Part shown: positions 40,247 to 53,431 of the stretch, piece after piece
Numbering within the stretch: the stretch's first letter is position 1
How the letters are laid out: each line of letters begins with the position of its first letter
Assembly (NCBI RefSeq): GCF_008033135.1
Contig: NZ_CP041335.1
Coordinates: forward strand, 1 to 64,000
DNA from: Chitinolyticbacter meiyuanensis
Lineage (GTDB): Bacteria; Pseudomonadota; Gammaproteobacteria; Burkholderiales; Chitinibacteraceae
Length of the DNA stretch: 64,000 nt
Direction of reading: 5' to 3'
Translations under genes and position numbers: made by a program
Notes under the pieces: generated by a model
Seen by the model: only the letters and a program-made list of their open reading frames with translations
Databases searched by the model: none
Told to the model about the DNA's origin: nothing

Positions 40247-43200
40247 CTAGCCTTCCAGCGTGTCGAGCAAGGCCTGCATCTGCGTCAATGCGGCGGTATC
40301 TGCCCCCACGCTGGCCGCGCGGTTCGCCGCCAGCGTGGCCGCGAGTTCGGCGAGGCGTGGCTGACGGAAGTAGTCGGACAACGGCAACTTCACGCCGAGC
40401 CGCTGCTGCACACGCGTCTGCACCTGCAGCACCGCCAGTGAATGGCCACCCAGCTCGAAGAAGTGATCGTCGCGCCCTACCCGCGTAAGGCCCAGCACCT
40501 CTGTCCAGATTGCCGCCAGCCCCTCCTCCACCTCGCCCTGCGGCGGTACGTGGCTGCGCGCGACGGCATCCGGCTCGGGCAAGGCCTTGCGATCGACCTT
40601 GCCGTTGGCATTCAGTGGCAGCGCATCGAGCACCACGAAGCGCGCCGGCACCATGTAGTCGGGCAGCGACTGAGCCAGCGCGGTACGCAACACGGCAATA
40701 TCGGGCGCATGATCGCGCTGCGCCGAGACATAGGCGACGAGCTCCGGCCCGGCCACGGCCGGGCGCGCCAGCACCACCGCCTCGCGCACGGCAGGCTGCA
40801 CCAGCAACTGCGCCTCGATCTCGCCCAGCTCGATGCGAAAACCGCGGATCTTCAGCTGGTGATCGATCCGCCCCAGGTATTCCAGCTCGCCCGCCGCGCG
40901 CCAGCGCGCCAGATCGCCACTGCGGTAGAGCCGCCCACCCAGCGCATCGAATGGGTCGGCAACGAAGCGCTCGGCGCTGAGCCCCGGGCGATCAAGATAG
41001 CCGCGCGCCAGGCCGGCGCCACTCACGTAGAGCTCACCCGGCACGCCGATCGGCACCGGGTTCAGCGCGCCATCAAGCACCCGCACGCCCAGGTCCGGTA
41101 TCGCCACGCCCACCGGGCTGCGCCCGGCACCCAGGTCAGCACTGGTGATGCGGCGGTAGGTCACATGCACGGTGGTCTCGGTGATGCCGTACATATTGAT
41201 CAGCTGCGGCGTATCGTCGCCAAAGCGCGCGAACCAGCCGCGCAGCGTTTCCGGCTCCAGCGCCTCGCCACCGAAGATCACATAGCGCAGTGCCAGCTCG
41301 GGCCTGCCGCCCACCACCTCCACCGCGTGGGCCAACTGCCCGAAGGCCGACGGCGTCTGGTTCAGCACGGTGATACGCTCGCGCACCAGCAAGGCGAGGA
41401 AATCCTCGGGCGATCGGCTGACCCAGTACGGCACCACGACCAGCCGGCCCCCGCTGCACAGCGCCCCGAAGATCTCCCACACCGAGAAATCGAAGGCATA
41501 GGCGTGGAACAGGGTCCAGCTGTCGCCAGGGCCAAAGCCGAACCACGGTGCGGTGGCGGACAGCAGCCGCGTCACGTTGTCGTGCGTGAGCTGCGCACCC
41601 TTGGGCCGGCCGGTCGAGCCCGAGGTATAGATCACGTAGGCAAGATTGGCGCCCGCTACCGTCACGCCCGGGTTGTCGGTCGATTCGGCGGCAAGGTCCA
41701 GCGTATCCATCGCCAGCACCTGCAGGCCAGCCTGATCGGCAAAGCGCGGCGCCAGCTCGTGCTGGGTGAGCAGCAGCGCGATACCGCTGTCCTGCGCCAT
41801 GTAATCGAGGCGCTCCTGCGGATAGGTCGGATCGAGCGGCACATAAGCGCCGCCTGCCTTGAGGATGGCGAGCAGCCCCACAACCAGCTCAACCGAGCGC
41901 GCCACGGCGAGGCCGACCCGCACTTCGGGGCGCACGCCGAGCGCGATCAGCCGGTGCGCCAACCGGTTGGCGCGGCGGTTCAGCTCCGCGTAGTCGAGGG
42001 CAGCATCCTCGCAGCGCAGGGCCGGCGCATCCGGCCTGCTGGCCGCATGGTGCTCGAACAGCCGGTGCAATGGCGACTGCGTGGTACTGCCGTTGCGTAC
42101 GGCACCCCAGTCCTGCAGTTGCGCGGCTTCGGGCAGCGCCAGGAGGTTCACCTCCTCGACCGGCAGCTCTGGCTGGTCCGCCAGGGCGGTAAGGAGGCGC
42201 AGGTAGTGGCCAACCCAGCGCTCCGCCGTTGCCGGCTCGAACAATTCGGCGGCGTACTTGAATTGCAGCTCGACCTGGCCGGTTTCGTCCTCGAAGGTCT
42301 GCAGCGTCAGCTCGAACTGCGCGGCGGGCTGCATCAGCTCCAGCCGCGTCACCTGCAGTGCTGGCCAGCCGGAGAGTGCGCGGCGATCGTGCCGCAGGTG
42401 ATTGAACGCCACCTGGAACAGCGGCGACACGCCCCAGCTGCGCTCGGGCTGCAGCGCTTCGACCAGCTGCTCGAACGGCAGGTCCGGATGTGCCTGGGCG
42501 CCAAGCGCCGCATCGCGCGTTTGCGCCAGCAATTCGGCCAGCGTGGTGCGCGGCGCCAGCTGCACGCGCAGCACTTGGGTATTGGCAAAAAAGCCGACGA
42601 TGCCGGCGGTGTCGGCATGATGGCGGTTGGCAGTGGGCACGCCCACGCGCAGGTCGGTCTCGCCGGTATGGCGATACAGCAGCGCCTGGAAGCCTGCCAG
42701 CAACAACATGTAGAGCGTGACACCCTGCGCTTGCGCGCACTGACGCAGCGCCTGGCCCAGCAATGCCGGCAACGGTACGCATACCTGCGCCTGGGCATAG
42801 CGCGCGTCGGCCTGCCGCAGGCCATCCACCGGCAACTGCAGTACCGGCTGGTCCTCGCCCAGTTGGGCGCGCCAGTAGGCCAGCTGACGCTGGCGCTCGC
42901 CGCCATCGAGCAGGCGGCGCTGCCACGACGCAAAATCGAGATACTGCACCCGCAGCGCAGGCAAGGGCGACGCGATGCGCTGACGTTGCGCACGGTAAAG
43001 CGTGGCCAGCTCGTCGAGGATCAGCTGGGTGGACCAGCCATCGGACACGATGTGGTGCATCACGACCAGCAAGCGATGCTGGTCAGGGGCAAGCCGCAAC
43101 AGGCTGAGCCGGAGCAGCGGTCCGTGTTCGAGATCGAACGGCATGGCGCACAGGCGATGCGTTTCCTCGGCCAGCATCGCCTCGCTCGCTGCAGCATCGC

Positions 43201-43594
43201 GCCCACCAAGGTCCAGCCATTGCAGCATGTCGTTGCCGGACGGCTGCACCTGCTGCGTGAGGCTGCCATCGGCCGCCTCGCAGAACACGGTGCGCAGCGA
43301 TTCATGCCGGGCCACCAAGGCCTGCAGCGCAGCGCGCAGCGCCACCACGTCGAGCGTGCCGTCGAACTGCAAGCCGCCACTCAGGTGGTAGGCGGCGCTG
43401 TCAGGGTCCATCTTCCACATCAGCCATTGCCGCTGCTGGGCAAACGAGGCCGGTGCCGCTTCGCGCGCGGCAATGCGCTCGATGTGCGGCGCAGCAGGCG
43501 CGGCCCCGCTGCCGCGCAGCCGCTGTGCCAGTTGCGCGCGTTGCGCGTCGCTCAGGCGGGCGCGACGCTCGGATAGATCATGCAGGTCGGACAT
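40247..43594 (-). CDS. NRPS, single module: C-A(Thr)-T
   Basis: This 1,115-residue synthetase has a condensation domain (HHIVSDGWS near 181), an adenylation domain ([11 protein letters not shown] near 658) and a carrier domain ([11 protein letters not shown] near 1048). The pocket residues read by eye, D-F-W-N-I-G-M-V-H-K, are exactly the published threonine code. It follows the PKS gene by ten bases, so its condensation domain should join Thr to the polyketide-extended chain. AGGAAAG before the ATG gives a good ribosome-binding site. A 137-base gap separates it from the next NRPS gene, the largest gap inside this operon. Confidence 0.92.
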   Translation of the reverse strand: MSDLHDLSERRARLSDAQRAQLAQRLRGSGAAPAAPHIERIAAREAAPASFAQQRQWLMWKMDPDSAAYHLSGGLQFDGTLDVVALRAALQALVARHESLRTVFCEAADGSLTQQVQPSGNDMLQWLDLGGRDAAASEAMLAEETHRLCAMPFDLEHGPLLRLSLLRLAPDQHRLLVVMHHIVSDGWSTQLILDELATLYRAQRQRIASPLPALRVQYLDFASWQRRLLDGGERQRQLAYWRAQLGEDQPVLQLPVDGLRQADARYAQAQVCVPLPALLGQALRQCAQAQGVTLYMLLLAGFQALLYRHTGETDLRVGVPTANRHHADTAGIVGFFANTQVLRVQLAPRTTLAELLAQTRDAALGAQAHPDLPFEQLVEALQPERSWGVSPLFQVAFNHLRHDRRALSGWPALQVTRLELMQPAAQFELTLQTFEDETGQVELQFKYAAELFEPATAERWVGHYLRLLTALADQPELPVEEVNLLALPEAAQLQDWGAVRNGSTTQSPLHRLFEHHAASRPDAPALRCEDAALDYAELNRRANRLAHRLIALGVRPEVRVGLAVARSVELVVGLLAILKAGGAYVPLDPTYPQERLDYMAQDSGIALLLTQHELAPRFADQAGLQVLAMDTLDLAAESTDNPGVTVAGANLAYVIYTSGSTGRPKGAQLTHDNVTRLLSATAPWFGFGPGDSWTLFHAYAFDFSVWEIFGALCSGGRLVVVPYWVSRSPEDFLALLVRERITVLNQTPSAFGQLAHAVEVVGGRPELALRYVIFGGEALEPETLRGWFARFGDDTPQLINMYGITETTVHVTYRRITSADLGAGRSPVGVAIPDLGVRVLDGALNPVPIGVPGELYVSGAGLARGYLDRPGLSAERFVADPFDALGGRLYRSGDLARWRAAGELEYLGRIDHQLKIRGFRIELGEIEAQLLVQPAVREAVVLARPAVAGPELVAYVSAQRDHAPDIAVLRTALAQSLPDYMVPARFVVLDALPLNANGKVDRKALPEPDAVARSHVPPQGEVEEGLAAIWTEVLGLTRVGRDDHFFELGGHSLAVLQVQTRVQQRLGVKLPLSDYFRQPRLAELAATLAANRAASVGADTAALTQMQALLDTLEG

Positions 43595-43604
43595 TCGGCT
43601 TTCC

Positions 43605-46600
43605 TCAGACTGCGAGTGGCGCCGGCTCGGCCGGCTGCACGTTTTCCAGTTCTTCGATCAGGTGTGTTTCGATCTGCCGCGCCAGCGCGGCAATGGTCGG
43701 CGCGCGGAACAGCGTTCCCGGGTGCAACTCCACGCCATAGGCCTGCCGTACCCGCGCCAGCAGCTGGATTGCCAGCAGCGAATCGCCGCCGAGCTCGAAC
43801 AGGCTGTCGTCCGCCCCGATTCCGGTGATGCCGAGGAATTCGCTCCAGAGCACGGCAAGGTCGGCCTCCAAGCCCTCCTCCGGCGCCAGGAACGGCGTGG
43901 TGAGCATCGGGCGTGGATGGCCGGCGCGACGCGGTGGCGTCTCGCCGCCCAGGCGCTCGGCCAGCGCCAGCGAAGGCTGGCCGGCAAGCAAGGGCTGCAG
44001 CGGTGCGGTCGAAACCGCCAGCTGCGATGCCGCCGGCATGGCCAACAGTTGTTCGAGCAGCGGGCCGGCGTCGTGTGCGCCGATGCCAATGCCGTCAGGC
44101 AATTGCTGCGCCGCTGCCATGCCCAGGCCGCGCCATACGTCCCAATTCACGGTGAGCACCGGACGCTGTGGCGTGGTGGTTTCCGCAGCCAGCGCATCAA
44201 GAAAACCATTGGCTGCGCAATAATCGAGCTGGCCGAAGCCACCGGTCAGCACGCTGAGCGATGAGCACAGCAGTACGAAATCGAGCGGCGCATCACCGAG
44301 TGCATCGAGCAGGCCGCGCGCTGCGAGCTTGGGCGCCAGCACCGCCTCGGCATCCGCGCGACTGCGTTGCGCCGCGATGCCGCCCCCGGCGATGCCCGCC
44401 GCGTGGATCACGCCATGCAGCGCGTCAAAGCGCTGCCGCACAGCTGCCAGTACCACAGGCCAGGCGGATGCATCGGCCACATCGGCGGCGAGCACCAGTA
44501 CCTCGGCACCAGCGGCTTCCAGATCCAGCACCGCCTGCAGTCGTGCCGCCTGCGCGGGCTCGCCCTTGGCAATCAGCGCCGGCCATTGCTCACGCGGCGG
44601 CAGCGCACTGCGGCCCAGCAGCACCAGTTGCGCCCGATGGCGCCGGGCCAGATGCCGAGCCAGTGCCAGCCCCACGCCGCCCAAGCCGCCCGTGATCAGG
44701 TAGACACCGCCCTCGCGCAACCGCGAGGACGCCGCCGGGGCAGTCACCGCTTCGTAATCCTTGAACCAGCGATGCCGGCCGCGCAGCGCCAGTGGCGACG
44801 GCCCGTCGGCCACGGCCATCTCGGTGCAGACAGCCTCCAGCCACGCCGCATCCGGCATAGCCGCCGCGATCACGTCGACCAGCCGGCAGGCCAAGTGCGG
44901 ATATTCCTGCGCCAGCACCTTGCACGCGGCCGGTAACGTCGCCTTCTCCGCACACAGCCGCTCGCTGCCGTCGACATCCTCGACGCCGTCGGCCAGCACA
45001 GTCAGCCGCAGCGGCTGCCCGGCGAGCCCTGCCGAATCGAGCGCCTGCGCCAGCGCCAGCAGGCTGTGAAACCCGCGCGCCAACAGCTCGGCCGTTGATC
45101 GACGCTGTGTGCCATCCAGGCTCCACAAGTGGACGATATCGGTGATGGCGCCGACCTCGCTCAGCAGCGCCGCAAAGTCGTTGCGCTCGGCGACGCGTAC
45201 CTGGAAATGGTCAGCACCGACCCGGTCAAACCTGGAACCTGGCTCCGCCACGATCACACGCCGACCGGCAGCACGCCAGCGCGCAGCAAGCTGCGTGGCA
45301 ATGCCGAGCGCATCGGCCAGCAACAGCACCGGGCCATCGCCCGTTGGCAGGGCATCCGGTTGCGGCACAGCGCGGCGCCACAGCGGCGCATACAGCCAGC
45401 CAGCGGGGCCCGTCTCGCGCGCCGGTGCAGCGGCCACACCAGCTGCTGGGGTGATCCAGTACGACGCGCGCTCGAATGGATAGCTCGGCAGCGGCACCCG
45501 CCGCATGCCGGCCGTATGCCGGGCCAGCACGTCAAGCTCGATGCCCGCCACCCACAGCTGTGCCAGCGCGCGCAGAGGCTGGCGTGCGTTCTGCGCGCGA
45601 CGGTCCGGATGGCACTGGCTGGCAATCGCCGGCCGGCCGGCCAGCGCCGGGTGGCGCCGCGCGAGGCTGGTCAGCGTTTCTCCCGGCCCCACTTCCAGCA
45701 AGACGCGGTCCGGACGCGCCAGCAGTGTGGCCAAGCCATCGGCGAAGCGCACCGTACCCCTCAGGTGCTCCAGCCAGTAGGCGGGATCGCAGGCCTGCTC
45801 CGGCGTGATCCAGCGGCCGGTGACATTCGAAGCGATGGGAATGCGCGGTGGCTGCATTGCAATGCCGGCAAGCAGCGCGCCGAACTCGGCCAGCATGGGC
45901 GCTACCAGCGCAGAGTGGAATGCGTGCGACACGCGCAGCCTGCGCAGCGCCACACCGTTTGCTGCATAGGTGCGCTCGGCGGCGTCGATGGCGTCGGCGG
46001 GCCCGGCGAGCACGCACAAGTCGGGGGCATTGATCGCCGCCAGATCGCAGCCGGCCGGCAAGGCAGTACGCAGCGACTGCTCGGGCAGACCCACCGCCAG
46101 CATGGCGCCGGGCGGGCAGGCCTGCAGCAAGCGGCCACGGGCGGCGACCAGGGCCAGCGCATCATCGAGCGTGAACACGCCGGCAATGCATGCCGCCACA
46201 TATTCGCCGATGCTGTGCCCGAGCAATGCATCGGGCTGAGCGCCCCAGCTCAGCCACAGCTGGGCCAGCGCGTACTGCTGCACGAACAGTGCGGGCTGGG
46301 TCAATGCAGTCTGGCCGAGCTGAGCTGCAGCGGCGTCCTCATCACCCGGCTGCGGGTGGAACAGCGTGCGCAGGTCCAATCCGAGCTGCGGTTGCAGCCG
46401 CTCGCAGCAGTAGTCGATCGCATCACGGAACACCGGCTCGTCGCGATACAGCGCCTCGCCCATTCCGGCGTGCTGCGCGCCCTGACCGGGGAACAGCAGT
46501 GCGAGGCCCGGCGCGGCGGACAATGCCTCGCCGGCATACGCTTGGCCAGTGCGCGTGTGGCACAGTGCGTCGATTGCACCGGCGTGATCGTCTGCCAGCA

Positions 46601-48128
46601 CCACCGTACGCTGGGCGAAGCGCTTGCGCCCCAGCCGCAGCGTGTGCGCCACATCCGGCAGCGCGAGGCCAGGCTGCCCGGCCAGCGCATCGGCCAGGCG
46701 CGCCGCGGCAGCATCGCGTGCTGCCGCGCTGCGTGCGGACACCAGCAGCAGCTGCGTGCGTTCGGCCGCAGGGGTGGCCATGTGCTCGGGCGCCTCTTCC
46801 AGTACCAGATGCACGTTGGTGCCCCCCATGCCAAAGGAGCTCACCCCGGCGCGGCGCGGCGCGGCGCCAGCCGGCCACGGCCGGGCGCTGGTGTTGACAT
46901 AGAACGGGCTCGCCGCGAAATCGATATTGGGATTGGCGCGACGGAAATTGAGGCTGGGCGGCAGCGTGTGATGCGCCAGCGCCAGCGTCGTCTTGATGAG
47001 GCCGGCGACGCCGGCTGCGGCGTCCAGATGGCCGATGTTAGTCTTCACCGAGCCGAGGGCGCAGTAACCCAGCCGTGGCGTACTGTGACGGAAGGCTTGG
47101 CTCAGCGCCGCGATCTCAATCGGATCGCCCAGCGTGGTGCCAGTGCCATGTGCCTCCACATAGCCGATGGAATCGGCCGGCACCTCGGCGATCGATTGCG
47201 CGGCGAGGATGACCTCGGCCTGACCGTTCACGCTGGGCGCGGTATAGCCGACCTTGTCGGCGCCATCGTTGTTCAGCGCCGAGCCCTTGATCACCGCGTG
47301 GATGGTGTCGCCGTCGGCCAGCGCATCGGTGAGCCGCTTGAGCACCACCACGCCGGCGCCGCTGCCGATGGCGGTGCCCGCCGCTTGCTCGTCGAAGGCG
47401 CGGCAGTGGCCGTCCGGCGACAGGATGGCACCCTGCTGGTGGCGGTAGCCTTCGCCCTGATGCAGGTTCAGCCACACGCCGCCGGCCAGCGCCAGATCGG
47501 CCTCGTGGTTGAGCAGGCCACGGCAGGCCAGGTGCACCGCCACCAGCGAGGTCGAGCACGCGGTCTGCACCGACAGTGCCGGGCCGCGCAGGTCGAGCTT
47601 GTAGGCCACGCGTGTCGCCAGCGAATCCTTGTCATTGCCGTTGAGCGCGCCGAGGAAAGCGGCGATGTCCTGGCTGCCATTCAGCGCCAGCGCCGGCATC
47701 AGCTGGCGCGTGAGATAGAGGTTGGCGCCGCTGCCGGCATGCACGCTGACAACGCCAGCCTGCGCCGGATCGCCATAGCCGGCATGCTCCAGTGCCTGCC
47801 ATGCGGTTTCCAGGAACACTCGCTGTTGTGGATCGAGCATTTCGGCATCGCGCGGCGTATAGCCGAAGAAGCCGGCATCGAACTGGTCCATGCCGTCGAA
47901 CACGACGCCGGCCTTGACGTAGGCTTGGTCGGCCAGCGCGGCCTCGGACACCCCGCGCTGTCGCAATTGCTCGTCGCTGAACCGGCGGACCGATTCGACG
48001 CCATCACGGATGTTGCGCCAGAAGGCATCGATGCCGTCGGCGCCGGGAAAGCGCCCGGCCATACCGACGATGGCGATCTCCATCCCGGTCAACGCATCGA
48101 GCGGGTCGTCGCAATGGCGCGCGTTCAT
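43605..48128 (-). CDS. Type I polyketide synthase module: KS-AT-KR-ACP
   Basis: This 1,507-residue module adds one two-carbon unit and reduces it to a beta-hydroxyl. The ketosynthase has the active-site TACSTSL near residue 190 and the EAHGTGT and [10 protein letters not shown] histidine motifs. The acyltransferase has GHSIGEY near 638 and HAFHS near 737, the pattern for malonyl-CoA. The ketoreductase has GGLGGVGLA near 1146 and a YCAAN active site. The carrier has LGGDSLL near 1447. No dehydratase or enoylreductase is seen. Its ATG overlaps the stop of the FAAL-NRPS gene (ATGA). It lies between two Thr modules, so the product should contain a ketide-extended Thr (statine-like) unit. Confidence 0.93.
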   Translation of the reverse strand: MNARHCDDPLDALTGMEIAIVGMAGRFPGADGIDAFWRNIRDGVESVRRFSDEQLRQRGVSEAALADQAYVKAGVVFDGMDQFDAGFFGYTPRDAEMLDPQQRVFLETAWQALEHAGYGDPAQAGVVSVHAGSGANLYLTRQLMPALALNGSQDIAAFLGALNGNDKDSLATRVAYKLDLRGPALSVQTACSTSLVAVHLACRGLLNHEADLALAGGVWLNLHQGEGYRHQQGAILSPDGHCRAFDEQAAGTAIGSGAGVVVLKRLTDALADGDTIHAVIKGSALNNDGADKVGYTAPSVNGQAEVILAAQSIAEVPADSIGYVEAHGTGTTLGDPIEIAALSQAFRHSTPRLGYCALGSVKTNIGHLDAAAGVAGLIKTTLALAHHTLPPSLNFRRANPNIDFAASPFYVNTSARPWPAGAAPRRAGVSSFGMGGTNVHLVLEEAPEHMATPAAERTQLLLVSARSAAARDAAAARLADALAGQPGLALPDVAHTLRLGRKRFAQRTVVLADDHAGAIDALCHTRTGQAYAGEALSAAPGLALLFPGQGAQHAGMGEALYRDEPVFRDAIDYCCERLQPQLGLDLRTLFHPQPGDEDAAAAQLGQTALTQPALFVQQYALAQLWLSWGAQPDALLGHSIGEYVAACIAGVFTLDDALALVAARGRLLQACPPGAMLAVGLPEQSLRTALPAGCDLAAINAPDLCVLAGPADAIDAAERTYAANGVALRRLRVSHAFHSALVAPMLAEFGALLAGIAMQPPRIPIASNVTGRWITPEQACDPAYWLEHLRGTVRFADGLATLLARPDRVLLEVGPGETLTSLARRHPALAGRPAIASQCHPDRRAQNARQPLRALAQLWVAGIELDVLARHTAGMRRVPLPSYPFERASYWITPAAGVAAAPARETGPAGWLYAPLWRRAVPQPDALPTGDGPVLLLADALGIATQLAARWRAAGRRVIVAEPGSRFDRVGADHFQVRVAERNDFAALLSEVGAITDIVHLWSLDGTQRRSTAELLARGFHSLLALAQALDSAGLAGQPLRLTVLADGVEDVDGSERLCAEKATLPAACKVLAQEYPHLACRLVDVIAAAMPDAAWLEAVCTEMAVADGPSPLALRGRHRWFKDYEAVTAPAASSRLREGGVYLITGGLGGVGLALARHLARRHRAQLVLLGRSALPPREQWPALIAKGEPAQAARLQAVLDLEAAGAEVLVLAADVADASAWPVVLAAVRQRFDALHGVIHAAGIAGGGIAAQRSRADAEAVLAPKLAARGLLDALGDAPLDFVLLCSSLSVLTGGFGQLDYCAANGFLDALAAETTTPQRPVLTVNWDVWRGLGMAAAQQLPDGIGIGAHDAGPLLEQLLAMPAASQLAVSTAPLQPLLAGQPSLALAERLGGETPPRRAGHPRPMLTTPFLAPEEGLEADLAVLWSEFLGITGIGADDSLFELGGDSLLAIQLLARVRQAYGVELHPGTLFRAPTIAALARQIETHLIEELENVQPAEPAPLAV

Positions 48129-51100
48129 GAAGGCGTCCTTTCCAGGTTGGGCTTGCGTTGCATCATCGATGCGCGCTGGCGGCGGGCGCGCTCCTGGGCC
48201 TCGTCCAATGCCGCAACCTGGCGCGTGCTGCCCTGTTGCAGGAAATCGGCCAGCGCCGCGATGGTCGGGTACTGGAACAGCTCCACGACGCTGACCGGAC
48301 GTGGCAACACGTCCTCAGCCCGCCGCAGCACTGCCAGCAGCAGCAGTGAATGGCCGCCCAGTTCGAAGAAGTTGTCATGGCGGCCTACGCGCTCGGCGCC
48401 CAGGAGCTCGGCCCAGATCGCCGCCAGCGCCTGCTCGACTTCACCGTGTGGTGCGGCGTAATGGCTGCGCAAACCCAGCTCCGCCACTGGCAGGGCCTTG
48501 CGATCGACCTTGCCATTGGGGTTGAGCGGCAATGCATCGAGCACCATCAGCGCGCTCGGCACCATGTAGTCGGGCAGCTGGGCCGCCAGCGCGGTGCGCA
48601 GTGCGGCGGAGTCGATCGCTTCTCCAGCGTGCGCCGCCACATAGCCGATGAGGCGTGCACCGGCCGGACCATCCTGCGCCACCACCACCGCTTCGCGCAC
48701 ACCGGGCTGTGCCAGGAGTTGTGCCTCGACTTCACCCAGCTCGATGCGGAAGCCGCGGATCTTCACCTGGTGGTCGATCCGGCCCAGGTACTCCAGCTGG
48801 CCCTCGCCGTTCCAGCGCACCAGATCGCCAGTGCGATAGAGCCGCCCCCCCTCGGGATCGAACGGATCGGCGACAAACCGCTCGGCAGTGAGGCCAGGTC
48901 GGCCGAGATAGCCGCGTCCCAGGCCCAGGCCGCCGAGATAAAGCTCGCCCGCTACCCCCGGCGGCACCAGGTTGAGATCGGCATCGAACACATGGGTGCT
49001 GGTGTGGTGGATGGGCCGCCCGATCGGCACCTGGGTCTGGCCATCGATGCGGCAGGTCCACTGAGTGACGTGGATGGTGGTCTCGGTCGGGCCGTACAGG
49101 TTCTGCAGGCTGATGCCGGCCAGCCGTTGCAATGCCTCGCGCTGGGTATGCGCCGGCATCGCCTCGCCACCGCAGATCACGTAGCGCAGGCGGGTACGGT
49201 GCTCGATGCCGCGATGGGCGAGGAAGGCCTGCAGCATGGCCGGCACGAAATTGAGCGTGGTGATCTGGTGCCGCTCGATCAGCTGCACGATGCGCTCCGG
49301 ATCGCGATGGTCACCCGGCTGCGCCACCACCAGCCGCACACCGGCGGTCAGCGGCCAGAACAGCTCCCACACCGAGACATCGAAGCCGAACGGCGCCTTG
49401 TGCAGCACGGTGTCCCCATCCCCCAGGGCGTAGACATCCTGCATCCAGCGCATGCAGTTGGTCAGCGAGCGGTGGCGGTTGGCCGCGCCCTTGGGCCGGC
49501 CGGTCGAGCCCGAGGTGTAGATCACATAGGCGAGCTGATCGCCATGCACTGTCACCTCGGGATCGCCGTCGCGCTCGGCCGAGAGATCCAGCGCATCGAG
49601 CGTCAGTACTGGCACATCGGTACGCTCCGGCAGCAGCGACAGCAGGCTGCGCTGGGTGAGCAGCAGGCTGATGCCGCTGTCGGCCGCGATATAGGCCAGC
49701 CGGTCGGCCGGGTAGTCCGGATCGAGTGGCACATAGGCCGCACCGGCCTTGAGGATGGCCAAAAGGCCGACCACCAGCTCCACCGAGCGCTCGAGCGCCA
49801 CGCCGACGCGGCTTTCCGGTCGCAGACCCAACACCAGCAACCGGTGCGCCAGTCGGTTGGCACGACGGTTCAGCTCCCCGTAGCTCAGCGCCACCTCGCC
49901 GAACAGCAGCGCCGTGGCATCGGGCCGTTGCCGTGCATGGCGGGCAAACAAGCGGTGCACCGGCTCGATGTCGTCGTAGCGATGCCGGTTCACGCCCCAG
50001 ACATCGAGCTGGGCCCGATCATCGTCATTCAGCAGTGCCACATCGCCGATCGCGATGTCGCCGGTGTTGGCGAGTGCCGCCAGCATCCGCTGGTAGGCAT
50101 TGCCGAAGCGCGCCATCGTCGCCGGCTCGAACAGCTCGGCGGCGTAGACAAGTTCCAGCGCCAGCACACCATCACTGCTCTCGCGCACTTCCAGCGTAAG
50201 GTCGAACTGCGCGTGCTGCTCCGGCAATGCCAGGCGGCGCACGGCCATGCCAGGCCAGCGGGCGAAGGCGCTGAGGTCCTCCTGCACGTAGTTGAATGCC
50301 ACCTGGAACAGCGGCGATTGGCTGAGGCTGCGTCCCCGCTGCAGAGCGCCCACCAGTTGCTCGAACGGCAGGTCCTGGTGCTCCTGCGCGCCGAGCGCGG
50401 CCTGGCGCACCTGCGCCAGCAGATCGGCGAGCGGCATGCGGCCATGCAACTGGGCAGGCAGCACCAGTGTGTTGACAAAGAAACCGATCAGGCCCGCCAG
50501 CTGCGGGTGGTTGCGTGCCGCCACCGGCACGCCGACGCGGATGTCGTGTTGACCCGTGTGGCGGTACAACACTGCCTGGTAGGCCGCCAGCAGCACCATG
50601 AAGGGCGTGGCATCGGCTGCCTGCGCGGCGGTGCGTACGGCCGACTGCAGCGTTGCCGGTAGCTCGATGCGCTGCCGACCGGCCCGATAACGGGCCTGCG
50701 GCTGGCGGGGATGGTCAAGCGGCAGGGACAGCACGGGCTGCTCCTCGCCCAGTGCCGCACGCCACCAGTCCAGTTGCTGCGTGGCAAGCCCGGCGGCCAG
50801 CCGCTCGCGCTGCCACAGCGTGTAGTCGGCGTATTGCAGCGGCAAGGGCTCGGACGAGCCTGCACCGGCGGCATGCGCGAGGTAGCCGGTGGCGAGCTCG
50901 TCGACGATCACCTGCATCGATGCGCCATCGGCCACGATATGGTGCAGGGTGACCGCCAGCACCTGTTCGTTGGGACCCAGGTGCACCAGCGCAGCCCGCA
51001 GCAGCGGACCTGCGGTGAGGTCAAACGGCGTGGCGTGCAGCGCCTGCAGCGCATCGCGAGTCCGTTCTTCCCGCGACGCGGCCGGCATCTGGCTCAGGTC

Positions 51101-53407
51101 GATGCGAGCCAGCGCGAACGATGTCGCCGGCAACACGCGCTGCCAGGCGCTGCCATCCGCATGCTGGCCGAACACCGTGCGCAGCGACTCATGCCGGGCG
51201 ACCAGATCGTTGAACGCCGCCTCCAGCCAACGCGCATCGAGCGGCCCGGACAGCTGCAGCGCAGCGCTGATGTGATAGGCGGTGCTGTCGCGATCGAGCT
51301 GCCACAGAAACCACTGGCTTTGCTGCGCATGGGACAGTGGCAACAGCTCGCCCTGCTCCGCGCGGCGCGGCGCAATGGCAGCGGGTGCCGGCTGGCCGCC
51401 GGCTTCGCGGGCGCGCAGCAAGGCTGCGGCCATGTCGGCAAGGCGCGGCTGTTCGAACAGTGTGCGCAGCGGCATCGCCAGCTGCCAGCGCTCGGCGACC
51501 AGCGCCGCCAGTTGTGCAGCGGCGATCGAATTGCCGCCGTGGGTGAAGAAATGGGCATCGCGCGCCAGCGCAGCATGCTCGGGCAGGCGCAACACGCGAC
51601 GCCAGAGCGCCGCCAACTCGGCTTCGAACGGTGCCAGGGGCACCTTGTCGGCCACCGGCACGGTCGAACCGCCCGACGCCCAGGCGCCGAACTCGTGGAT
51701 GGCGTAGGCATCGAGCGTACGCGCCTGCCAGCCCTTGCGGCAGGCACTGCGCTGCAGCTTGCCGCTGGAGGTCTTGGGCAGTGCACCGGGGTTGAGCAGC
51801 ACCACCACCGACAGCGGCTCGCCGCACAGCTCACTCACCACGCTGCTCAGCACCTCGACCAGCGCATCGGCCGATACCAGCCTCTGCGTACCGCGCGGCA
51901 GCTCGGCGGCCACGCCGATGCCCTCGCCCGCCGCGCCCTTCATCGCGAATGCCGCAACGCGCCCCTTGCGCACCAGCTCGACCTCGGCCTCGATCGCGCG
52001 CTCAATGTCCTGCGGGTACAGGTTGTGGCCGCGGACGATGATCATGTCCTTGGCGCGACCGGTGATGTAGAGCTCGCCAGCGTGGACAAAGCCCAGGTCG
52101 CCGGTACGCAGCCAGCGGCGACCACCGTGCTCGACGAAGGTCTCGCCAGTGGCATCGGGCCGGTTCCAGTAGCCCACGGCAATACTCGGGCCAGCGGCCC
52201 AGATCTCGCCGACCTCGTCGTTTGCAAGCACGCGCAGCGTGGCCGGATCGACGATCTGCACGGCGTGGCCGGACGGTGCATGGCCGCAGCCCACCAGCGT
52301 GGTGCCATCCCCGGCGATATCGGCCCGCCCTGCGGCGAGGCCCGCGGCAGCAAAGCGACCGGCGACCATGCCATGCCCGCGCGTGCCACCGGTGACGAAC
52401 AACGTGGCTTCCGCCAGGCCATAGCAGGGGTAGACGGCGCCGGACGCAAAGCCGGCGGCTGCGTAGCGCTCGCAGAATTCGGCCAGCGTATCGTGGCGTA
52501 CCGGTTCGGCACCGGAAAAGGCCAGCCGCCAGCTCGACAGATCGAATGCCTGGGCCTGCGTCTCGTTGATCCGCTCCAGGCACAGCCGGTAGGCAAAGTC
52601 CGGCCCGCCGCTGATGGTGCCACGATGGCGCGCAATGGCTTCCAGCCAGCGCGCCGGCCGCTCCAGGAAGAAGCGTGGCGTCATCAGCACCAGCTTGATG
52701 CCGCGGTGGATCGGTTGCAGCATGCCGCCGATCAGGCCCATGTCGTGGAACAGTGGCAGCCAGGAGACAAATACGTCGTCCGCGCGCACGGCCAGCCCCT
52801 CTTCGATGGCGCGCTCGTTAGCCATCAGGTTGCCGTGGCTGACCATCACGCCCTTGGGATCGGAGGTGGAGCCGGAGGTGTACTGCAGGAAGGCAATGTC
52901 GTCGGCACGCGGAATGTGTTCGATCCAGTCCTCGGCGCAGGTGTCGCCGGGTTGGTCAACCACCAGCACCGATACCGCATTCAGCCGCTGCGCCGCGCCT
53001 TCCACCAGCCCATGCATTGCCTCGATGGTGAGGATGCAGCAGGCCCTCGCATCGGCGACGATGCCGAGCAGCCGCGCCACATGCTGCGGCCGCGAAGACT
53101 CGGGTGGGAACACCGGCACGGCAACGAGGCCAGCATAGAGGCAGGCAAAAAAGGCAACGACGTAGTGATCGTCGTTGTCCAGCAGCAGCAGCACGCGCCC
53201 GCCCGGACCGAATTGGCGCTGCAACGTGGCGGCCAGCGCCTTCACCCGCGCGTCCAGCGTGCGGTAGTCGATGGCGCGGTCACGCGCGACGCCGTCCACC
53301 TCGTCCACCACCACCAGCGCAGTGTCGGTGGGACGTTCAGCGGCCAGCTGGCGCAAATGGGCGACGAAGTGGTCGGGATGGCGGCGTTCAGCCGGTGCGA
53401 CGTTCAT
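48125..53407 (-). CDS. Starter NRPS: FAAL-T-C-A(Thr-like)-T
   Basis: This 1,760-residue protein starts the assembly line. Residues 1 to about 570 are a fatty-acyl-AMP ligase: the adenylate motif [16 protein letters not shown] near 179, [14 protein letters not shown], and [20 protein letters not shown]. It loads a free fatty acid onto the carrier domain ([11 protein letters not shown] near 622). Then follow a condensation domain (HHIVADGAS near 822), an adenylation domain ([11 protein letters not shown] near 1299) and a carrier (GGHS near 1683). The A-domain pocket read by eye, D-V-W-N-I-G-L-I-H, is Thr-like. The fatty-acid length is not deducible. Translation is coupled to the PKS through an overlapping ATGA. 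The start follows GAGGACGAGCA. Confidence 0.92.
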   Translation of the reverse strand: MNVAPAERRHPDHFVAHLRQLAAERPTDTALVVVDEVDGVARDRAIDYRTLDARVKALAATLQRQFGPGGRVLLLLDNDDHYVVAFFACLYAGLVAVPVFPPESSRPQHVARLLGIVADARACCILTIEAMHGLVEGAAQRLNAVSVLVVDQPGDTCAEDWIEHIPRADDIAFLQYTSGSTSDPKGVMVSHGNLMANERAIEEGLAVRADDVFVSWLPLFHDMGLIGGMLQPIHRGIKLVLMTPRFFLERPARWLEAIARHRGTISGGPDFAYRLCLERINETQAQAFDLSSWRLAFSGAEPVRHDTLAEFCERYAAAGFASGAVYPCYGLAEATLFVTGGTRGHGMVAGRFAAAGLAAGRADIAGDGTTLVGCGHAPSGHAVQIVDPATLRVLANDEVGEIWAAGPSIAVGYWNRPDATGETFVEHGGRRWLRTGDLGFVHAGELYITGRAKDMIIVRGHNLYPQDIERAIEAEVELVRKGRVAAFAMKGAAGEGIGVAAELPRGTQRLVSADALVEVLSSVVSELCGEPLSVVVLLNPGALPKTSSGKLQRSACRKGWQARTLDAYAIHEFGAWASGGSTVPVADKVPLAPFEAELAALWRRVLRLPEHAALARDAHFFTHGGNSIAAAQLAALVAERWQLAMPLRTLFEQPRLADMAAALLRAREAGGQPAPAAIAPRRAEQGELLPLSHAQQSQWFLWQLDRDSTAYHISAALQLSGPLDARWLEAAFNDLVARHESLRTVFGQHADGSAWQRVLPATSFALARIDLSQMPAASREERTRDALQALHATPFDLTAGPLLRAALVHLGPNEQVLAVTLHHIVADGASMQVIVDELATGYLAHAAGAGSSEPLPLQYADYTLWQRERLAAGLATQQLDWWRAALGEEQPVLSLPLDHPRQPQARYRAGRQRIELPATLQSAVRTAAQAADATPFMVLLAAYQAVLYRHTGQHDIRVGVPVAARNHPQLAGLIGFFVNTLVLPAQLHGRMPLADLLAQVRQAALGAQEHQDLPFEQLVGALQRGRSLSQSPLFQVAFNYVQEDLSAFARWPGMAVRRLALPEQHAQFDLTLEVRESSDGVLALELVYAAELFEPATMARFGNAYQRMLAALANTGDIAIGDVALLNDDDRAQLDVWGVNRHRYDDIEPVHRLFARHARQRPDATALLFGEVALSYGELNRRANRLAHRLLVLGLRPESRVGVALERSVELVVGLLAILKAGAAYVPLDPDYPADRLAYIAADSGISLLLTQRSLLSLLPERTDVPVLTLDALDLSAERDGDPEVTVHGDQLAYVIYTSGSTGRPKGAANRHRSLTNCMRWMQDVYALGDGDTVLHKAPFGFDVSVWELFWPLTAGVRLVVAQPGDHRDPERIVQLIERHQITTLNFVPAMLQAFLAHRGIEHRTRLRYVICGGEAMPAHTQREALQRLAGISLQNLYGPTETTIHVTQWTCRIDGQTQVPIGRPIHHTSTHVFDADLNLVPPGVAGELYLGGLGLGRGYLGRPGLTAERFVADPFDPEGGRLYRTGDLVRWNGEGQLEYLGRIDHQVKIRGFRIELGEVEAQLLAQPGVREAVVVAQDGPAGARLIGYVAAHAGEAIDSAALRTALAAQLPDYMVPSALMVLDALPLNPNGKVDRKALPVAELGLRSHYAAPHGEVEQALAAIWAELLGAERVGRHDNFFELGGHSLLLLAVLRRAEDVLPRPVSVVELFQYPTIAALADFLQQGSTRQVAALDEAQERARRQRASMMQRKPNLERTPS

Positions 53408-53431
53408 TGCTCGTCCTCGATAAGCAGGGAT

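Noticed and set aside
40442..43576. A 1,044-codon plus-strand open frame opposite the Thr module
   Set aside because: Same reason: antisense of a C-A-T gene whose domains are clear on the minus strand.
45129..48461. A 1,110-codon plus-strand open frame opposite the PKS
   Set aside because: Antisense shadow of the KS-AT-KR gene in GC-rich DNA, with no domain and no plausible start signals.
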